A stretch of 64,000 nucleotides of DNA. Source: Trichoplax adhaerens. Lineage: Eukaryota > Placozoa > Uniplacotomia > Trichoplacea > Trichoplacidae. The notes below the pieces were generated by a model. It was not told the DNA's origin, searched no databases, and saw nothing but the letters and a program-made list of their open reading frames with translations. The stretch covers positions 9,216,222 to 9,280,221 of the forward strand of contig NW_002060944.1 in assembly GCF_000150275.1 (NCBI RefSeq), in the 5' to 3' direction. This document shows, one piece after another, positions 13,361 to 24,700 of the stretch. The translations under genes were made by a program, and so were the position numbers. Numbering within the stretch: the stretch's first letter is position 1; every line of letters begins with the position of its first letter.

Positions 13361-14030
13361 ACTTGTGTACAGAACGCGATTGCTAAATCCTGCTACACTC
13401 CATGCTTTTACCAATAAAGGAAAGCATCAAGATGCGTATACCAGCCCTTTATTTGTTTACTATTCGTTAACTCCGTCGATTATTGCAGCTTCTGCACTAG
13501 TGCAAGTACTTGTGTATAGAACGCGAATGCTAAATCCTACTACACTCCATGCTTTTACCAGTAATGGAAAGCATCGAGATGCGTATGCGAGCGCCTTATT
13601 AGTTTGCTTTTCCTCCAAAGCGTCGACTACAGCTAGTACTTGTGTACAGAACGCGAATGCTAAATCCTACTACACTCCATGCTTTTACCAGTAAAGGAAA
13701 GCATCGAGATGCGTATGCGAGCGCCTTATTAGTTTGCTTTTCCTCCAAAGCGTCGACTACAGCTAGTACTTGTGTACAGAACGCGAATGCTAAATCCTAC
13801 TACACTCCATGCTTTTACCAGTAAAGGAAAGCATCGAGATGCGTATGCGAGCGCCTTATTAGTTTGCTGTTCCTCCAAAGCGTCGACTACAGCTAGTACT
13901 TGTGTACAGAACGCGAATGCTAAATCCTACTACACTCCATGCTTTTACCAGTAAAGGAAAGCATCGAGATGCGTATGCGAGCGCCTTATTAGTTTGCTTT
14001 TCCTCCAAAGCGTCGACTACTGCTTCTACT
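13361..14030. repeat. 130-bp tandem repeat array, five copies
   Basis: The word ACTTGTGTACAGAACGCGA starts at 13,361, 13,508, 13,638, 13,768 and 13,898. The last three intervals are exactly 130 bp and the first is 147 bp. Copies 2-5 are nearly identical (a few substitutions), while copy 1 is more diverged. The 130-bp period shifts the reading frame, and the apparent 60-codon frames in each unit open at GTG, so this is a minisatellite rather than a repeat protein. Near-identity implies recent amplification, in contrast to the decayed arrays at 4-10 kb. Confidence 0.95.
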
Positions 14031-14071
14031 GTTGAGCCCAAGCTGTGCCAGCTCGGATCGATTCAAGTTAC

Positions 14072-14162
14072 AACCAGTGTTTAACACTCGTTAAAACCGG
14101 TGTTAACACTGGTTAACACTCGTTAAAACCGGTGTTAACACTGGTTAACACCGGTTTTACCG
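14072..14162. repeat. 32-bp tandem array built from GTTAAC/ACCGGT inverted motifs
   Basis: The unit occupies 14,081-14,112 and repeats exactly at 14,113-14,144, with a partial third unit to about 14,162. It is made of TTAACACTCG, TTAAAACCGG and TGTTAACACTGG, so that CCGGTGTTAACACTGG is close to its own reverse complement. The block can therefore fold into several alternative hairpins. It lies about 410 bp before the SHMT start codon. Confidence 0.9.
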
Positions 14163-14224
14163 CTTGGTACGGTCCGATACGATACGGTTCGTTTTGCTTT
14201 CGACTAGAAATGAAGTCCGGGACT

Positions 14225-14556
14225 GGACTACAGTGTACAGTGTACAGTGTACAGTACCCTTAGACATCCTTTAACTGGGTCTCATTGTACTGTACGGTAC
14301 AGTACACCATCGGCAATCCGATCAAAGCCGCGACGTCCAGTTGTTCCTTTTCTCATTGGCAATTTCAGGCGGCGATTTATTCTTTTGCTACATCATCTCG
14401 ATCCTATCGCCAAAGGATACTACGCCTTCAATTAATAACAAATCATATTGATATTATTAGGGTATTAGTGCAGCAGAGATTCTCACTTTGGAAAGGGCAT
14501 TCACTGCCGTCTGGGCCTGTAGAATATTGATCCAGTGATACTTACTGTACAGTACA
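14225..14556 (+). promoter_or_regulatory. SHMT proximal 5' region with GTAC palindromes
   Basis: Three tandem ACAGTGT/ACAGTGTAC words lie at about 14,231-14,258. A palindrome at 14,286-14,304 has GTACTGTAC and GTACAGTAC around a central G. The perfect 12-bp palindrome TACTGTACAGTA sits at 14,543-14,554, ending only 16 bp before the ATG. No TATA box or initiator was identified. A regulatory role is inferred from position and from similar clusters 5' of two other genes here. Confidence 0.45.
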
Positions 14557-14570
14557 ATAAATCATCGACA

Positions 14571-15983
14571 ATGGCTGATAATTATCAATTCGATAGCAGT
14601 TTAAAGAATTCTCTTCAAGAGGAAGATCCTGAAATCTATCACTTAATCTGCAAAGAGAAAAAACGCCAAAGGCTTGGTTTAGAATTGATTGCGTCAGAAA
14701 ATTACGCTAGTCGAGCGACATTACAAGCATTGGGATCGTGTCTCAATAATAAATATTCTGAAGGCTATCCTGGGGCTCGTTATTATAGTGGCACACAAGT
14801 CGTCGATGACATTGAGTTGTTATGCCAACGTCGAGCTCTTGAATTATTTGGATTAGATCGTGAACAGTGGGGCGTTAATGTACAACCTTATTCTGGCTCA
14901 CCGGCTAATTTTGCTGTTTATACCGCATTATTACAACCTCATGATCGAATCATGGGCTTAGATTTACCCGATGGTGGCCATTTAACCCATGGCTACATGA
15001 ACGATACTAAGCGTATTTCAGCTTCGTCCATTTATTTCGAGTCCATGCCATACAAGATCAATCCTACCACAGGTTTAATCGATTACGATCAATTGGAAGC
15101 CAATGCAAAATTATTTAGGCCTAAATTAATTATTGCTGGGATTAGTAGTTATTGTCGCCATCTCGATTATGCCCGTATACGACAAATTGCTGACCAACAA
15201 AAGGCATACGTTCTATCGGATATGGCCCATGTCAGTGGCCTTGTTGCCGCCAAACTTGCCCCTACTCCTTTCCAATATTCTGATGTGGTTACAACCACCA
15301 CACATAAGACACTACGTGGACCCCGTTCTGCATTGATTTTCTACCGTAAAGGAATACGCCATCATGATCAATCTGGCCAGCCGATCTATTACGATTTGCA
15401 AGATAAAATCAATTTTGCTGTCTTTCCAGCATTACAAGGTGGGCCACATAATCATGCCATTGCCGCTGTCGCTGTCGCTTTAAAAGAAGCTCAATCGGAT
15501 AAATTTATACAATATCAAAAACAAGTGTTAAGTAATTGTCAAACATTATCCGATGGTTTAATCGCACTTGGCTATACATTAGTCACCGGTGGTAGTGACA
15601 ATCATTTAATTTTACTCGATTTAAGACCACAAAAATTAAATGGTGCCCGTGCTGTTGAAGTATTTGAAAGAGTCCACATTAGTGCTAACAAGAACACCTG
15701 CCCTGGCGATAAAAATGCCTTAATACCCAGTGGTATTCGTTTTGGAACTCCAGCTTTAACCAGTCGTGGATTGAGTTGTCAGGATATGGTGAAAATAGTA
15801 CAATTTATCCATCGTGCTTTGCAAATTGCAATTGATGCCACTAGTACTGTTGCGGGGAAATCCATTAAAGACTATAAAGCTACCCTTGATCAGGAAGAGT
15901 ATCAAGCAAAGATACAACAACTAGCAGAAGAAGTACTCGAGTTTTCTAGCCAATTCCCAACACCTGGTTCTGATGTCATATAA
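14571..15983 (+). CDS. SHMT: Serine hydroxymethyltransferase, cytosolic type, intronless
   Basis: SHMT interconverts serine plus tetrahydrofolate with glycine plus 5,10-methylene-THF, a PLP-dependent step of one-carbon metabolism. The 470-aa product covers the whole fold. Seen in order: LELIASEN (residues 37-44), [15 protein letters not shown] (60-74), [11 protein letters not shown] (103-113), [10 protein letters not shown] (133-142, the eukaryotic form), SDMAHVSGL with the PLP-contacting Asp217 and His220, and [12 protein letters not shown] (241-252) with the Schiff-base Lys246. The start is the ATG giving MADNYQFD; in-frame sequence upstream is promoter-like. Length is close to human SHMT1 (about 480) and no mitochondrial presequence is visible, so a cytosolic enzyme is likely. 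The gene has no introns, unlike every other well-resolved gene here, and is convergent with TSEN54. A functional retrocopy is the simplest explanation. All catalytic motifs and the full frame are intact. Confidence 0.98.
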   Translation: MADNYQFDSSLKNSLQEEDPEIYHLICKEKKRQRLGLELIASENYASRATLQALGSCLNNKYSEGYPGARYYSGTQVVDDIELLCQRRALELFGLDREQWGVNVQPYSGSPANFAVYTALLQPHDRIMGLDLPDGGHLTHGYMNDTKRISASSIYFESMPYKINPTTGLIDYDQLEANAKLFRPKLIIAGISSYCRHLDYARIRQIADQQKAYVLSDMAHVSGLVAAKLAPTPFQYSDVVTTTTHKTLRGPRSALIFYRKGIRHHDQSGQPIYYDLQDKINFAVFPALQGGPHNHAIAAVAVALKEAQSDKFIQYQKQVLSNCQTLSDGLIALGYTLVTGGSDNHLILLDLRPQKLNGARAVEVFERVHISANKNTCPGDKNALIPSGIRFGTPALTSRGLSCQDMVKIVQFIHRALQIAIDATSTVAGKSIKDYKATLDQEEYQAKIQQLAEEVLEFSSQFPTPGSDVI

Positions 15984-16582
15984 CACGTATTGTCGGACTT
16001 TCATTTGAATCGTCGTTCTAGGACACAGGAGTCTGAAAACTGGTTGAAAAATATCAGCCTCCAAAGTCATATAGATAATGTTGCGCGCATTCTTTTCTAG
16101 CGTGCATATGTCAATAGTACATCGTTTAGTTTCTAATGATGTTCATTCATACCATGCTTTCATGTTCTTATTGATAAATAAGCAATCAATATTGGTCAAT
16201 CTATTGATAGATGAAATTGCCCTCAAGCTGTATACTCGTAGGCCATCAAAGTGTATTTAAATTCTTAATTATATTATTATTATTTTTATTGTTGAAATAC
16301 TTAGTAGCATGGTAAGAAATACATAAAATAAAATTTTGCTTTTGCACTCAGTGCCAATAAAACAATTTTGAGTATAATTTCTTGATTTTACTAGTCGAAT
16401 TACATATTGGGGTATTGCCAATCTTATACAGACGAAAATGATGCAGTACAATTTCAAATAAAAATCAATCTTATCCACTGATACAATACAACAGGCTACG
16501 GCATAAACAGTTATGAAATTCTCCCCCAGCTTTAGTATATGATATCTGCGGTAAATTATTTAGTAATTGGTCCTGGTAATGT
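15984..16582. other. 3' region between convergent SHMT and TSEN54
   Basis: About 600 bp with no exon. It should hold both 3' UTRs. AT-rich stretches at 16,260-16,290 and 16,320-16,335 could contain polyadenylation signals in either direction, but no site stands out. Confidence 0.5.
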
Positions 16583-18793
16583 TTAGCTAACGACCGGAAT
16601 TTCCATATCGTCAAACGAATAAAATGTAATGTCGCCATTCTCATTTAGAGCCCATTTTAGCGGTACAGCTTCACAGAGATTAATTAATTTGGCTATGCAA
16701 CTACTATCAGGGAATGGGTCATCGTACCTGAAATGCGTACATCTATTTTTCAATAATGAGTCTTAAATTTGTTTATGGGACACAGATTGCAAAATTTTAC
16801 CTAGAAACTTTGACTGCGATATTTGGGAGGCCAAAGTTTACTTTCTTAAAATTGGCATTTGGCAAATATACATCGAAATCGATGGTGTCTTCCATCTTGG
16901 ACCTACATTGAGTAAATAGATAATAGCAAAGTCATACAAAAATAATGGGTAAAAGACTATCCTCCATTCAATATTAACAAAGTGGCTTCCGGCTAAAAGT
17001 TACCCTGACTTTGTAGTAACTTCTTCCATTTTTGTAGATTTAACAACTTGTAACTTGTTTAAGATTTTATCTGCCAGTTCAAAAATAAGTAAAAATGACC
17101 AACTTATCCTTTATTGAACAGCACTTTTCACATCATGCTCTCAAGAAATTGAACGACTTAAGAATGTCTTTCATACCTGTTGTTTCTGCATCCATAGGAG
17201 TAACTAATGGGATTGGATAATCTTCTGTCACATCATGATCGGGTTGTAATTTTGATTTAGTTTCTTTATTCACTTTGAACCTATGATGCAAAAATGCAAA
17301 AATTTCTTGATGCAAATCATCCTTAAAAAAAAGGATATCATCATCTCTTGCTATATATCTAACCTAGCAGGTAGATGTCGTTTGACGATAAATCCTAGGC
17401 GTAGTAGGTGGCAATAAACCTATAAGAGATGCAAATGATAATATGCATAGAGTCAAATTGAGAATCTTTGCCACATAGCGATCTTAAAATATATACTAAC
17501 ATCTGATACTTAAAGCGAAATAATATGGCTGACGGTAAACGCTGGAATAGCATATTTAATCTGACATTTATACTCTACAAAATTTGACAATATAAGGTTC
17601 TTGATAGGAGCTATGAATCGAGTAGTCCTACTATCATTAAAATAAGTGTTATCGCAATTACATAAAAAGCAAAGCCATCGTACCTGATACTTATAAATTG
17701 GAAAGGTCTTTGATAAAATTATGCTATAAGCTTCCTGTAGTGATAATGGCAATCCCTTATAGTATAACTCCAGAGCTCCCTTAAACATCGATATAATCAA
17801 AATTGGTACAGAGACATTCATTAAATTACAAGATCTACGTCATACAAGTATGAGAATTGCAGTCAATGTTTCTACTACTTGGCTCCTGCATAAATCGATT
17901 GTAATCTAGTTTTGGGTTATTAGGTTATTAATGACAGTCTTTACAATTTCTATGAGATAAACGGCTTCCTCCGGCTGCAAAATTTCAATCTCTCCTTTCG
18001 GAAACCCAAAATAATTCCAATGACTTCCCTGAACAAGTAGAAAACGCAAAAATCATTCTAAATGGCAAGTAATACAATGCGGGATAAAGCAAATTTGAAC
18101 CTTCTTGTAATGGATCTCAGCCACCAATGTCTGATCATTCCATTCTCCTCGTGATAAGTGAGACCTATTAACATACGTAAGACAACACTTATACCTTTTT
18201 GGCAGTAATTCAATCCATGACTACTTAGTCTTTATACTCACAATACTAATGACGTAACGGTATCTCAATATTGACCAAACTATACGACTTACAACTTCGC
18301 AAGTCTCTCTTCAGTTAAAATGTCTTCTATTTGATCTTGTTTCTTTTCTATTAATTTCTTTTCACGTTGACTTCCTGTAGCTTCCATTCGTTTCTTACCT
18401 CTGACAGGTAGTCTATTGGAGTCTAGACGTCGTTTAGCTCCTAATTTCAACAATTCGTCCGGTCTAGAACATTGTAAATAGAGTGCGTTTATTCAGAGAA
18501 ATAATTTGTCTTTTTGCACCTTTTTGAGGCAGAGTTGTAGCTTAAAGTACTGTAATACAACCAAATTTATATTTTCGTTCTAATTTAAAGTAGAATAGAA
18601 CAACTCTACAAGATGTCCACAAATGCCCATATTCTACAATTGATGATACTGCATGGCAGCATGGAATCAAAGCATACAGCAATAATGCGACGAATGGTGT
18701 CAATGTGTCTTATGCAGATCTAAAATAAAATGCTGCGAAATAATAACTTCTGATTGTATTCGGTTTAACTTACGTTTTGAAATGGGGATGCAT
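16583..18793 (-). CDS. TSEN54: tRNA-splicing endonuclease subunit Sen54
   Basis: TSEN54 is a structural subunit of the tRNA-intron endonuclease (with TSEN2, TSEN34 and TSEN15) in the nucleus. Ten exons were joined in frame: 18,774-18,793; 18,293-18,463; 18,101-18,164; 17,945-18,028; 17,684-17,779; 17,364-17,419; 17,177-17,280; 17,004-17,070; 16,801-16,902; 16,583-16,727. They total 909 nt, giving 302 aa and a stop. Family hallmarks: SRGEWNDQ, GSHWNYFGFPKGEI, LQPEEAVYLIEI, LYYKGLPLSLQEAY, KYQVYCHLLRLGFIVKR, the IDFDVYLPNANFKK block and a C-terminus with GDITFYSFDD, matching the Sen54 N-terminal and nuclease-like C-terminal folds. It is shorter than human TSEN54 (about 526 aa), mainly because the low-complexity middle is reduced. 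All introns are short and GT-AG; the donor after exon 3 (GTTCAA) is weak. The first ATG (MHPHFK) follows an in-frame stop and is the best start, though a longer 5' end cannot be excluded. Confidence 0.93.
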
Positions 18794-20087
18794 AACCAAG
18801 ACTTTTATTTCTTATGTGATCTTGTAGATACGAATTCTAAAATCTGATCAGTATGAGATAGATTAAATAAGAAATGGTGACGAGTTTATCTATCCAATTG
18901 CAATAGAATGTCTGAATTGTAGTAAAGCAACAATGTTGCAATACGAAACTGTCTTGGTAAAGTCAAATGCTGTTTAATGATAATCTTACAGGTTGCATGT
19001 CAATTTTAATTTTAGGACTCTCATCCTAAGGTCTGTAGACGATACTACGAGATACAAGCATTGAAAAATTGCAGAGGCTATCATAATATCGCAATAAAGG
19101 AGACGATAGCAACCGATGGATATTCCATGTTTCTATATACTCTTGATGATGCCAAGGTTAACGATTACTATCTGGAACATAATGCAAACTACTGTACTCA
19201 GTTCTTTCTTCTTTGCATACAGTTGAACTATAGACTCTATTGAATTTTGGTTAGTTATAGGATTCTCTACACTTGAACGGCATTACAGGTTCTATTCACA
19301 AGTTAACTTGGCTATTCTATCGATCAGAATGGCAAGGTTTCCCGTAAGTACTGTGTTGTACATGCATGATTAATTTCATTGCAAGATCATTCGCATGATA
19401 CGAGTACCTCCAGTTGAATTTCACATCACGGCGAATGAATAGATTAGGCTCTATACTGATGATATATTACCATTAATTTATTCTACTGCCATCCATAGCT
19501 AGATCAGTATGCTTATAAGGCCTACAAGTTGAACATTTTAGGAATCATCAATCTCCATCTTGGCATCTTTTTAATCACTGAACTGTCCTAATGCTAAAAG
19601 AGCTAATTCATTCTCCATCTCTATCGAAAATGCAGCATTACAATCAGTATTTCTATTCCATTACCGTGAAATTGAGCAAGTCAAATTGGTTCTGCAAAGT
19701 CAGAATTACCAATAGATGATATCAATTCTTATGAATACGTTAATATAACAGGAATAGTGGAGAAAAAGCCTAAAAACCTCCAAAGGATGTCCAACTTCAG
19801 CGTTGACTAGGCATCGGTTTGCAGGCCGTATGAGCAACAACGCTTGCTATTGATAGCAACAGCCATCTATGCTCTATAAAGTGCTCATTGATACAGTAGC
19901 GTATGATACACTACCCTATTGCTGGTGGCTCCCGACAGAGCACTGTATCTCCAATACATCCAGTAACTTATGAGCGCATACATGATATCCAAGCCTATAA
20001 TAATCAATATACTGAAATAACTTATCGCTCTATTAGACGTCTTGATCTGCTGGCAGCTAAGAGAGAACATCCAATATGTCCATGGAA
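18794..20087. other. Intergenic DNA, no gene seen
   Basis: No exon could be supported between the TSEN54 start and the hairpin at 20.09 kb. Short open frames occur on both strands but lack splice context or recognisable similarity. Confidence 0.4.
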
Positions 20088-20118
20088 CTGGAGATGGCAG
20101 TCTTGCCGCCATCTCCAG
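20088..20118. other. Perfect 11-bp inverted repeat with 9-nt loop
   Basis: CTGGAGATGGC at 20,088-20,098 is exactly complementary to GCCATCTCCAG at 20,108-20,118, with loop AGTCTTGCC. The stem is about 64% GC in a region near 35% GC, so it would be a stable hairpin in RNA or single-stranded DNA. No flanking element identifies it as a known RNA class. Confidence 0.6.
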
Positions 20119-20234
20119 ATCTTACTCTAGTATAGGCTTCCATTGAATCCATTAGATGATTTAGTAATCAAAAGCGATAGCTAATCTCTCCTCTGGCATA
20201 GTGGATTCATCTATATCGAAAAAGAAATGAGATT

Positions 20235-20838
20235 ATCGACTGCCTAAGAGTTAGAAAGTATCCTCTGTGAGGACGGTATAGGATCGCAATGGAATGTCCA
20301 GTCAATCATTATTCCTCTCCAATCATTCAGTTCGAGAAGTTATTTTGATGAAGTAGCATCCATTAAACTCAAATCCATTATACCGTACTCACAGGAAAAA
20401 TCCAATGTTAGCATGACTAATTAGAGTTTATTATAGTTGATGATCGACTGCCTAAGAGGTAGAAAGCATCCTCTGTGAGGAAGGTATAGGATCGCAATGG
20501 AATGTCCAGTCAATCATTATTCCTCTCCAATCATTCAGTTCGAGAAGCTATTTTGATGAAGTAGCATCCATTAAACTCAAATCCATTCTACTCACAGGAA
20601 AAATCCAATGTTAGCATGACTAATTAGAGTTTATTATAGTTGATGATCGACTGCCTAAGAGGTAGAAAACATCCTCTGTGAGGACGGTAAAGGATCGCAA
20701 TGGAATGTCCAGTCAATCATTCAGTTCGAGAAGCTATTTTGATGAAGTAGCATCCATTAAACTCAAATCCATTATACTCACAGGAAAAATCCAATGTTAG
20801 CATGACTGATTAGAGTTTATTATACTTAATGATCGACT
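20235..20838. repeat. Tandem array, 186-208-bp unit, three copies
   Basis: ATCGACTGCCTAAGAGGTAG begins at about 20,235, 20,443 and 20,646, and a fourth truncated start lies at 20,832. Each unit contains CATCCTCTGTGAGGA (a small hairpin), GGAATGTCCAGTCAATCATT and TGAAGTAGCATCCATTAAAC. Copies differ by a few substitutions and small deletions; the third lacks the TATTCCTCTCCAATCATT duplication. High identity suggests recent expansion. There is no conserved coding frame. Confidence 0.93.
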
Positions 20839-21726
20839 ATAAACGATAGCTACTATTCATTTTCACTATCGACACTGGAATATATGTTGTGTTAATGAAT
20901 CAAAACTTCAAGGAATGGTAAATCAAACCTTTGCATTATAAAATATCAATCATGAATAAGTCATCCAAAAACGGCTATCCAATATCCATTAACAACTCGT
21001 ACAATTATTAGAATTAATCCATTTGGTACCCGATTACAGCAATATTATCATGAATTAATTAATCACCCACAAGAGATAAACAAATAATCTAAAATTGAAA
21101 TTGAGAATACATATAAAATTTTCTTCTTACAAATCGTCAATACACAAGAAAGATAGAAAAATGATGATCGAGATACAAGTCATAACCAAACATTGATATA
21201 TACAAATAATTTTTTGCCACCTTCATTCTTTCTATACCAACTAAAAGATTTCTTCTAACAGTAGTAAAACTAAAAATGTATATCGTTGCCCGCACTCAAT
21301 CATAATAATGAAACGGGTAATAAGCTCTGCCATAGGGACATTTGCTTGATAAAAATGACAAATATTGCAATGAAATATATATTTTCAGTAGTATTATTAA
21401 AAGAATAATGAGACCCTAGATACATATTTTAAAATACAGATATAGCTACAGTAACAGGGATATAAATTAGCAATACAATCAATGATATTTATAGGGACAT
21501 TGTCTGACTTTGATACAGTCGATATTGAGGGGAAATTTGTAACCGACAAAGTCAGGTAGTCATTTCTTAATTTGGTATTCGTTTGGATATATAAAACCTC
21601 TTGATAAATTTTAAAAAGAAACTAACAATCCTGGGATATCTATAATACTATTATCAATATAAATACTTATCCCATTGCATAAATAACCAAAGGTATAATA
21701 TAAAGTATATCACTATAGGACTAAAT
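20839..21726. other. Intergenic DNA, probable 3' flank of the myosin gene
   Basis: Very AT-rich, no exon seen. It lies just downstream of the myosin stop codon (minus strand), so it should include that 3' UTR. Confidence 0.45.
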
Positions 21727-24700
21727 TCAAATATCGCTAACGGAACCTTTCTTGCTTCCAGAGCCATTCGATATGGTAGGAGAAGGAGACTATATATCAC
21801 ATGAAGAGAAGTTAGAGATCGATCTCATTCCATATAGGTAGAAAATGAATTTGAATGAATAGATAGAAAGAAATATAATAGCAGTCATGTAGTAAAACAG
21901 GATAAAATCGATTCGTTAAGAAGACTTACGATAATTTCAGTCAATCGACGTGGAATATGCAATCTATATCCACGATATTCGCCAAGAAAACAACCAGCTT
22001 TAGGCGAAGCAGCAATCGCTGTTACTGTTTCTCCAACACGAATTACTTTCCAAGGTAAATCGTCTATAGTACAGGTTTAAAGAAATGGAAATTAGAGGGA
22101 TAGCAATTTCGTGATATTACGCATGGAAAATTGAAATTTCTTTCTAGCGCGAGTGATTTATCGTCATAGCATTTACCATGTCGGAAAGGCTGTCTCATTA
22201 TTCTTGTTTGAGGAAACTCTATTCTAGAGTTGCCAATAACAGCATAAGGCCTAGATTGAGGTATACTCGGTGGTGTAGCCTAGAATGACATAATTAAAGA
22301 AGAATTTATAAATAGGATACATTGTTGCTAGATGAAACTTAAAAGTTCCAAAAATATAGTTAGGATTAAAATTTCCTGTTCAAAATAGGCTCTTACCATG
22401 GAATAAAATAAAATTTGACTATATACCAATAACGATTTATAAATGCTATTCTAGGAATAGTGGACACTTACCGCGTTGAAACCATATAATTCACAAGTTT
22501 TCTGGATAACATCTTCATCACATATTACCACATTGCCATTCGGTGTAGTAGGAGAATTTGGTACAGGATGGCGAGTATTATCTCCGTCACTATTAGAAGA
22601 ACAGCATTGAAATAGTTTCATGATTGATTAAAATTGTCACAAAATGGGAAGTTATATCCATAATAAGCACCGAATAACTTAAAAATAATATCGAAAGTAT
22701 TTCATCAATCTACCTAAGTGATGATTGCCTTGTCTTCGATTTCGAATTATTAAGAAGACTTCTCCGAGATTTATTTCTCATCTCTTGGCTACTTTTCATC
22801 TTCTTATATGCTTTTCTGCAAATGTACATCCTTACTAACGCTTGGATAATGACTGTGGCTTGCTCACGTAAGATATTTCTCATGTATTCCAAGTATTGCA
22901 TTGCATCTTCACTATAAAATGCAATAAATATACAAGTTTAAATTTACACCTAAAAATGGCATTGTTGCCAACACCTTTCTTTCTTTTAACGACCTAATAG
23001 TGGCGTAATATCATATTTAAAACTGTCCCTTTTTTTTCCCCAAAAGTATTACTCAAATTTTATTAATTATAGTAATAATGTGGATGTACCTCAGAAAAAC
23101 GAAGTTATCGCCAACGGCCCAGTTTACATTTTCACTGGATAGCTTTGATTGATCCAGTCTCTCAAGGAAAATATTTAAAATTGCTTCACATAAATGTCTC
23201 GAATTTTCAACACCTCCATCGGGATTATTGGAACAGAAGCATCGATAGCTGCGGAAGTAGAACAAGAATATTGTTAATTACGATATCAATTAATAATATC
23301 ATGTTGCTAATCATCATAGCTGCATTACCGGCTAATGAACGTTAGTAGTGGCAATTGATATGGCAGACCTGTAATCATGATTAAAGTAACAATGAAATAA
23401 GGATGGATAGATCAGGATCCAAGGAGAAAAATCAAAGTATGATGATAATACCTGATGTCATTAAATTTAATGTTTCTAGTACTTCCAAAGCACGCAATTG
23501 TCGAGCCACAGTGACTCGATCAAATACGTTAGGAACTTCATTGGTATTCGTCTAGAAAGTTTATTGATATTTCCGTACGATTAAAATTAAATCATAGCTA
23601 AACGTTTGCGTTAAAGACACAAATTGCGAGCTTTCATCATACAAATTAGGATTAAATTTTATGTTCGTCCGAAAAGGTAATAACTGATATATTAAGATAT
23701 ATATGAGTTATAGCTAACTATTTATATTAAAGCTAATTTGAGAGCTTTCATTACAAAATTAGAACTATCCTTTAACATCAGTCTAAAAAGATAATATACG
23801 TTTATATACAGAAAATTAAGTAATAGCTAAGTAATCTATTAAGGTTAGAATTTACCAGTGTTCATCATAAAACTACGACTATATTTTAAGATCAATATCA
23901 AGGCAATAGTCAATCTATATGTAAAAGTTGAGTTATACCGGAACATTTGTATTTACGTTGAAATTTATTAGCTATCATAGCAAGTTAGAACAAATTTGTC
24001 CTAGCTGATAATTAAAATTATGATTAAGGATTACTTACTCTAATACATCTGATAAAGTAAGAATCAGCTTCAGCTGCCATTTTTAATAAATTATCAATCT
24101 GCAACTGTTATAAGTAAACCAAAAGATTAATTTAATATCAATGAAATACGCATATATTAATATTCGTATAAAGCTGCTCTTAGACTTTTTAGACATCTAA
24201 GTCTGTACCTGGAAATCTTGTAGGAAAGTTCTTCGATAATCGGTAGTATCATTGCTATCAGAAGAACTCGAAGTTATTCTATGTGAATTTGCTGGAAGGC
24301 CTCCATTTCCTATATAGTTTGATAGAACAAATTGTGACCAAGGTTATCTATTCTCAATGACTTACTGACATAAAGTACGAAAATTGCCAAGATGGCACCA
24401 ATTCAAGTTATTAAGCAAAATCTTTCCGTACCTCTACTTGATCTTAGGTCTTGCGAAAACAGATGCGTTAAAAAGTCAAATGAACAATTCTAACACAAAA
24501 ACAGCACGGAAAGTATAATTATTAACGGCCGCTATATTATATCGTCTTCGCTATAACGAGAAGTATCAGTATAAATTGCTTCAGGATATTAATTAAAACC
24601 TACTTGTGATCGAAAGATGGAAATAACATCATCACTGATGATATCTCTGTTGGACGTTATAAGATCAGAGGAATCATATAAAACCTAATATCCATTGATA

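Noticed and set aside
13365..14084. Overlapping 60-109-codon frames repeated along the 130-bp array
   Set aside because: They open at GTG, shift frame with each 130-bp unit and simply reflect the tandem repeat.
19885..20130. Frames of equal length on both strands
   Set aside because: They mirror each other over the same DNA around the hairpin, with no family match or splice support.
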